Shown: piece after piece, positions 6,975 through 8,140 of the stretch
How the letters are laid out: each line of letters opens with the position of its first letter
How positions within the stretch are numbered: position 1 is the first letter of the stretch
Assembly: GCA_029880425.1 (NCBI GenBank)
Contig: JAOUOK010000053.1
Span: 1 to 8,140, forward strand
Direction: 5' to 3'
From: Gammaproteobacteria bacterium
Lineage (GTDB): Bacteria > Pseudomonadota > Gammaproteobacteria > UBA6429 > Thiohalophilaceae
DNA: 8,140 nucleotides
Translations under genes and position numbers: made by a program
Notes under the pieces: model-generated
Told to the model about the DNA's origin: nothing
The model's input: the letters and a program-made list of their open reading frames with translations, nothing else
Database searches by the model: none

Positions 6975-7000
6975 AATACGGGGCCAAAAGACCCCGTATT
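6975..7000 (-). terminator. Intercistronic hairpin after rubrerythrin (leaky terminator or mRNA stabiliser)
   Basis: AATACGGGG and CCCCGTATT form a perfect 9-bp stem around an 8-nt loop, 23 bp after the rubrerythrin stop. On the minus strand the stem is followed by TATTTATTTGAG, not a pure U-run, so termination would be partial. The likely effect is more rubrerythrin mRNA than mRNA for the two downstream genes. Confidence 0.6.
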
Positions 7001-7022
7001 CAAAACATTTCAATCCAGAGGA

Positions 7023-7442
7023 TTAACCATCCAGATTGTCTAACGCTTTCTGGAAACGGTTCGCATGTGAGCGTTCTGCTTTTGCTAATGTTTCAAACCA
7101 GTCAGCAATCTCATCAAAACCTTCTTCACGAGCCGCTTTAGCCATACCTGGGTACATATCAGTGTACTCATGAGTTTCACCGGCGATTGCTGCTTTTAAG
7201 TTATCTGCAGTTGAACCAATAGGTAAACCTGTTGCTGGATCGCCACTTTCTTCTAAATACTCTAAGTGACCGTGTGCATGACCCGTTTCACCTTCAGCAG
7301 TTGAACGGAATACTGTCGATACATCGTTGTAGCCTTCTACATCAGCTTTTGCTGCGAAATAGAGGTAACGACGGTTTGCTTGAGATTCACCTGCAAATGC
7401 ATCTTTGAGGTTTTGCTCAGTTTTGCTCCCTTTTAAAGCCAT
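7023..7442 (-). CDS. rbr: Rubrerythrin without rubredoxin domain (diiron ferritin-like peroxidase)
   Basis: Rubrerythrins reduce hydrogen peroxide at a diiron site in a four-helix bundle. All expected ligands are visible in the 139 aa: E19 in [10 protein letters not shown]52 and H55 in EGETGH, E89 and E92 in GETHEY, and E123 and H126 in KAERSH, in the same order as in the classical Desulfovibrio protein. The C-terminal rubredoxin domain with its paired CxxC motifs is absent; the protein ends right after the bundle, and it has no cysteine. It therefore needs an outside electron donor, for which the next gene is the natural candidate. It has the best translation signal of the operon (AGGAG about 8 nt before ATG) and a strong promoter, and it is followed by a hairpin, so it is probably the most abundant product. 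A related four-helix function (ferritin-like storage) is less likely given the ligand set. Confidence 0.96.
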   Translation of the reverse strand: MALKGSKTEQNLKDAFAGESQANRRYLYFAAKADVEGYNDVSTVFRSTAEGETGHAHGHLEYLEESGDPATGLPIGSTADNLKAAIAGETHEYTDMYPGMAKAAREEGFDEIADWFETLAKAERSHANRFQKALDNLDG

Positions 7443-7486
7443 GATTTTCTCTCCTAGCTGCTAAGTTATAATTTGAAATTCTGTAG

Positions 7487-7503
7487 TTTAGACTGATTCT
7501 AAA
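7487..7503. promoter_or_regulatory. Dyad TTTAGA-N5-TCTAAA in the rubrerythrin leader
   Basis: Perfect 6-bp arms flank CTGAT, just downstream of the expected transcription start of rbr. It shares the core TAG(A)CTGAT(T)CTA with the dyad at 7516-7529 about 27 bp away. The pair may be tandem operator sites, or this one may be a short RNA hairpin. Confidence 0.4.
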
Positions 7504-7512
7504 ATTAAGCTA

Positions 7513-7541
7513 AAAATAGCTGATGCTATCCGAACTGTCAA
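7513..7541 (-). promoter_or_regulatory. Sigma-70 promoter of the rubrerythrin operon
   Basis: On the minus strand a perfect -35 TTGACA (7541-7536) is spaced 17 bp from TATTTT (7518-7513). Transcription should start near 7505, giving a 5' leader of about 60 nt. It is the best promoter in the window, in the divergent gap with xseB. Confidence 0.75.
7516..7529. promoter_or_regulatory. Candidate operator ATAGC-N4-GCTAT within the rubrerythrin promoter
   Basis: A perfect 5-bp inverted repeat around TGAT fills the downstream half of the -35/-10 spacer and overlaps the -10. A protein bound here would block or remodel RNA polymerase. The regulator is unknown; the spacing differs from the OxyR pattern (ATAG-N7-CTAT). 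Confidence 0.45.
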
Positions 7542-7584
7542 CTCTTATGAAAAGCCAGCCCTAACTATACTACTATATTGGTAT

Positions 7585-7613
7585 TTGACGACACCTACCG
7601 AGTAAGCTAACTT
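7585..7613 (+). promoter_or_regulatory. Weak candidate promoter of xseB
   Basis: TTGACG (7585-7590, 5 of 6) is followed after 17 bp by TAACTT (7608-7613), which matches the -10 consensus poorly. The -10 lies inside the small palindrome GCTAACTTAGC (7606-7616). The position, 45 nt before the start codon, is plausible. Confidence 0.3.
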
Positions 7614-7645
7614 AGCCGCGCCTTATTTAAAGAGATAAAACAGCG

Positions 7646-7650
7646 AAGGA
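7646..7650 (+). promoter_or_regulatory. Ribosome binding site deciding the TTG start of xseB
   Basis: AAGGA stands 7 nt before TTG at 7658, the same arrangement as at panC. The first internal ATG would remove the N-terminal lysine-rich stretch and part of the first helix. Confidence 0.75.
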
Positions 7651-7657
7651 ATTCATT

Positions 7658-7918
7658 TTGACCAAGAAAAAAACGAGTAAAAAATCATCCAAAAAGACAG
7701 GGAAGCTTGATTTTGAAGCCTCGATGAAAGAACTTGAATCCCTCGTTGAGCGCATGGAACAGGGTGAACAATCCCTGGAAGATTCACTAAATGATTTTGA
7801 GCGTGGTATCGCTCTAACTCGCAGCTGCCAAAAATCTCTACAAGAAACGGAGCAGAAGATTCAACAACTTATCGAGAAAAATGGCCAGGATGAGCTGGTT
7901 GACTTTGATGAAGAATGA
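7658..7918 (+). CDS. xseB: Exodeoxyribonuclease VII small subunit
   Basis: XseB binds in several copies to the catalytic XseA subunit to form exonuclease VII, which degrades single-stranded DNA from both ends in the cytosol. At 86 aa it has the usual size. After a lysine/serine-rich head (residues 2-17) comes the family signature LDFEASMKELESLVERMEQG (18-37), then QSLEDSLNDFERGIAL (39-54) and a last helix with LQETEQKIQQLI (61-72), ending in an acidic tail. The pattern is two to three helices forming a helical hairpin. It uses a TTG start with a good ribosome site. As in E. coli, the next gene appears to be ispA, but here the two are separated by about 175 bp of tandem repeat instead of being tightly packed. 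Confidence 0.95.
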   Translation: MTKKKTSKKSSKKTGKLDFEASMKELESLVERMEQGEQSLEDSLNDFERGIALTRSCQKSLQETEQKIQQLIEKNGQDELVDFDEE

Positions 7919-8035
7919 ATCAAAAAAAATATTATTGGCTCGAAGAATGAATCAAAAAAAATATTATTGGCTAGAAGAATGAGTCAAAAAACAGGCTATT
8001 AACTCGACGAATGAAAAAAAAATATGCCGGGCTCG
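7911..8035 (+). repeat. 32-bp tandem repeat, about four copies, between xseB and ispA
   Basis: Units at 7911-7942 and 7943-7974 are 32 bp each and differ at one base (CTCG/CTAG at the end). The third (7975-8006) is again 32 bp but diverged, the fourth (8007-8035) has 29 bp, and a fragment starting at 8036 keeps only the beginning. Each begins AAGAATGA or a variant and ends CTCG or CTAG, with an A-rich run after the start. The first unit begins inside xseB and includes its stop codon, so the array grew from the 3' end of the gene. Divergence increasing towards the right suggests that the left copies are youngest. It has no coding capacity. Confidence 0.9.
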
Positions 8036-8093
8036 AAAACTGAATCAAGCCAAATAATTAAGTTAAAAGAGAATTACAATAAAGACTATTAAT

Positions 8094-8140
8094 GTGAATA
8101 AACAAAATATAGAACAGCAAATAGAAAAATGGCGCCAGCG
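8094..8140 (+). CDS. ispA: Probable farnesyl diphosphate synthase (geranyltranstransferase), first 15 codons, cut by window edge
   Basis: After an in-frame stop at 8064 the frame is open from GTG at 8094 to the edge, reading MNKQNIEQQIEKWRQR. This is compatible with the variable N-terminal helix of IspA but carries no diagnostic motif. The identification rests mainly on position after xseB, since xseB-ispA-dxs is a common gammaproteobacterial order. AAAGA lies 8 nt before the GTG as a modest ribosome site. IspA would make C15 isoprenoid diphosphate for ubiquinone and cell-wall lipid carriers. Confidence 0.5.
   Translation, partial: MNKQNIEQQIEKWRQ

Noticed and set aside
6837..7043. Plus-strand open frame spanning the Fe-S gene start and the hairpin
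   Set aside because: It is antisense to two well-supported genes and the composition is not protein-like.
7466..7480. PerR-like box (TTATAAT followed by an A/T-rich half) in the rubrerythrin leader
   Set aside because: Only the first half matches; the second half departs at most positions and the region is simply AT-rich.
7516..7529. OxyR-type site at the rubrerythrin promoter
   Set aside because: The arms are separated by 6 bp (ATAG-N6-CTAT) instead of 7, and the second half-site pair at the required spacing is not seen.
7911..8035. Short regularly spaced repeat that might be read as a CRISPR array
   Set aside because: The units are directly adjacent with no unique spacers, and they decay progressively; it is a plain tandem repeat.

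Overview
The window looks like a moderately AT-rich gammaproteobacterial chromosome. The evidence is a compact pcnB-folK-panB neighbourhood, a PcnB whose start region matches the enterobacterial protein closely, an LpxL/LpxM-family acyltransferase typical of an LPS-bearing Gram-negative, and the xseB gene followed by what is probably ispA. I cannot name the genus from sequence alone. There are no rRNA, tRNA, CRISPR or insertion-sequence genes, and no stretch above 300 bases lacks a gene. The longest gaps are 7443-7657, about 7919-8093, 5442-5603 and 280-415.

Region 1 (1-1342): the 5' end of panC (pantothenate synthetase) runs off the left edge on the minus strand. Next to it, divergently transcribed, is a lauroyl/myristoyl-type lipid A acyltransferase homologue. 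Region 2 (1382-4743): a minus-strand operon, in transcription order pcnB (poly(A) polymerase I), folK (HPPK), a deoxynucleoside kinase, and panB. The genes overlap or nearly touch. The acyltransferase gene sits in opposite orientation between panB and panC, which are usually neighbours.

Region 3 (4812-7541): a second minus-strand operon. A clear sigma-70-type promoter carries two related dyads. It drives a rubrerythrin without a rubredoxin domain, then a cytosolic protein with two [4Fe-4S] motifs and CCG domains (GlpC/HdrD-like), then a cysteine-free DUF3501 protein, ending at a strong hairpin terminator. A hairpin follows the rubrerythrin gene, and an imperfect palindromic element of about 125 bp (MITE- or REP-like) lies between the last two genes. 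This trio is the least understood system here. It looks like a peroxide-detoxifying or redox module in which the Fe-S protein could supply electrons to the rubrerythrin.

Region 4 (7585-8140): on the plus strand, xseB (exonuclease VII small subunit) is followed by a 32-bp tandem repeat of about four copies that begins at the xseB stop codon. At the right edge is the probable first codons of ispA.

How the genes fit together: folK makes a folate precursor, PanB consumes 5,10-methylene-tetrahydrofolate, PanC finishes pantothenate, and the deoxynucleoside kinase salvages DNA precursors. Region 2 therefore joins cofactor and nucleotide metabolism to RNA polyadenylation. Several genes use TTG or GTG starts.
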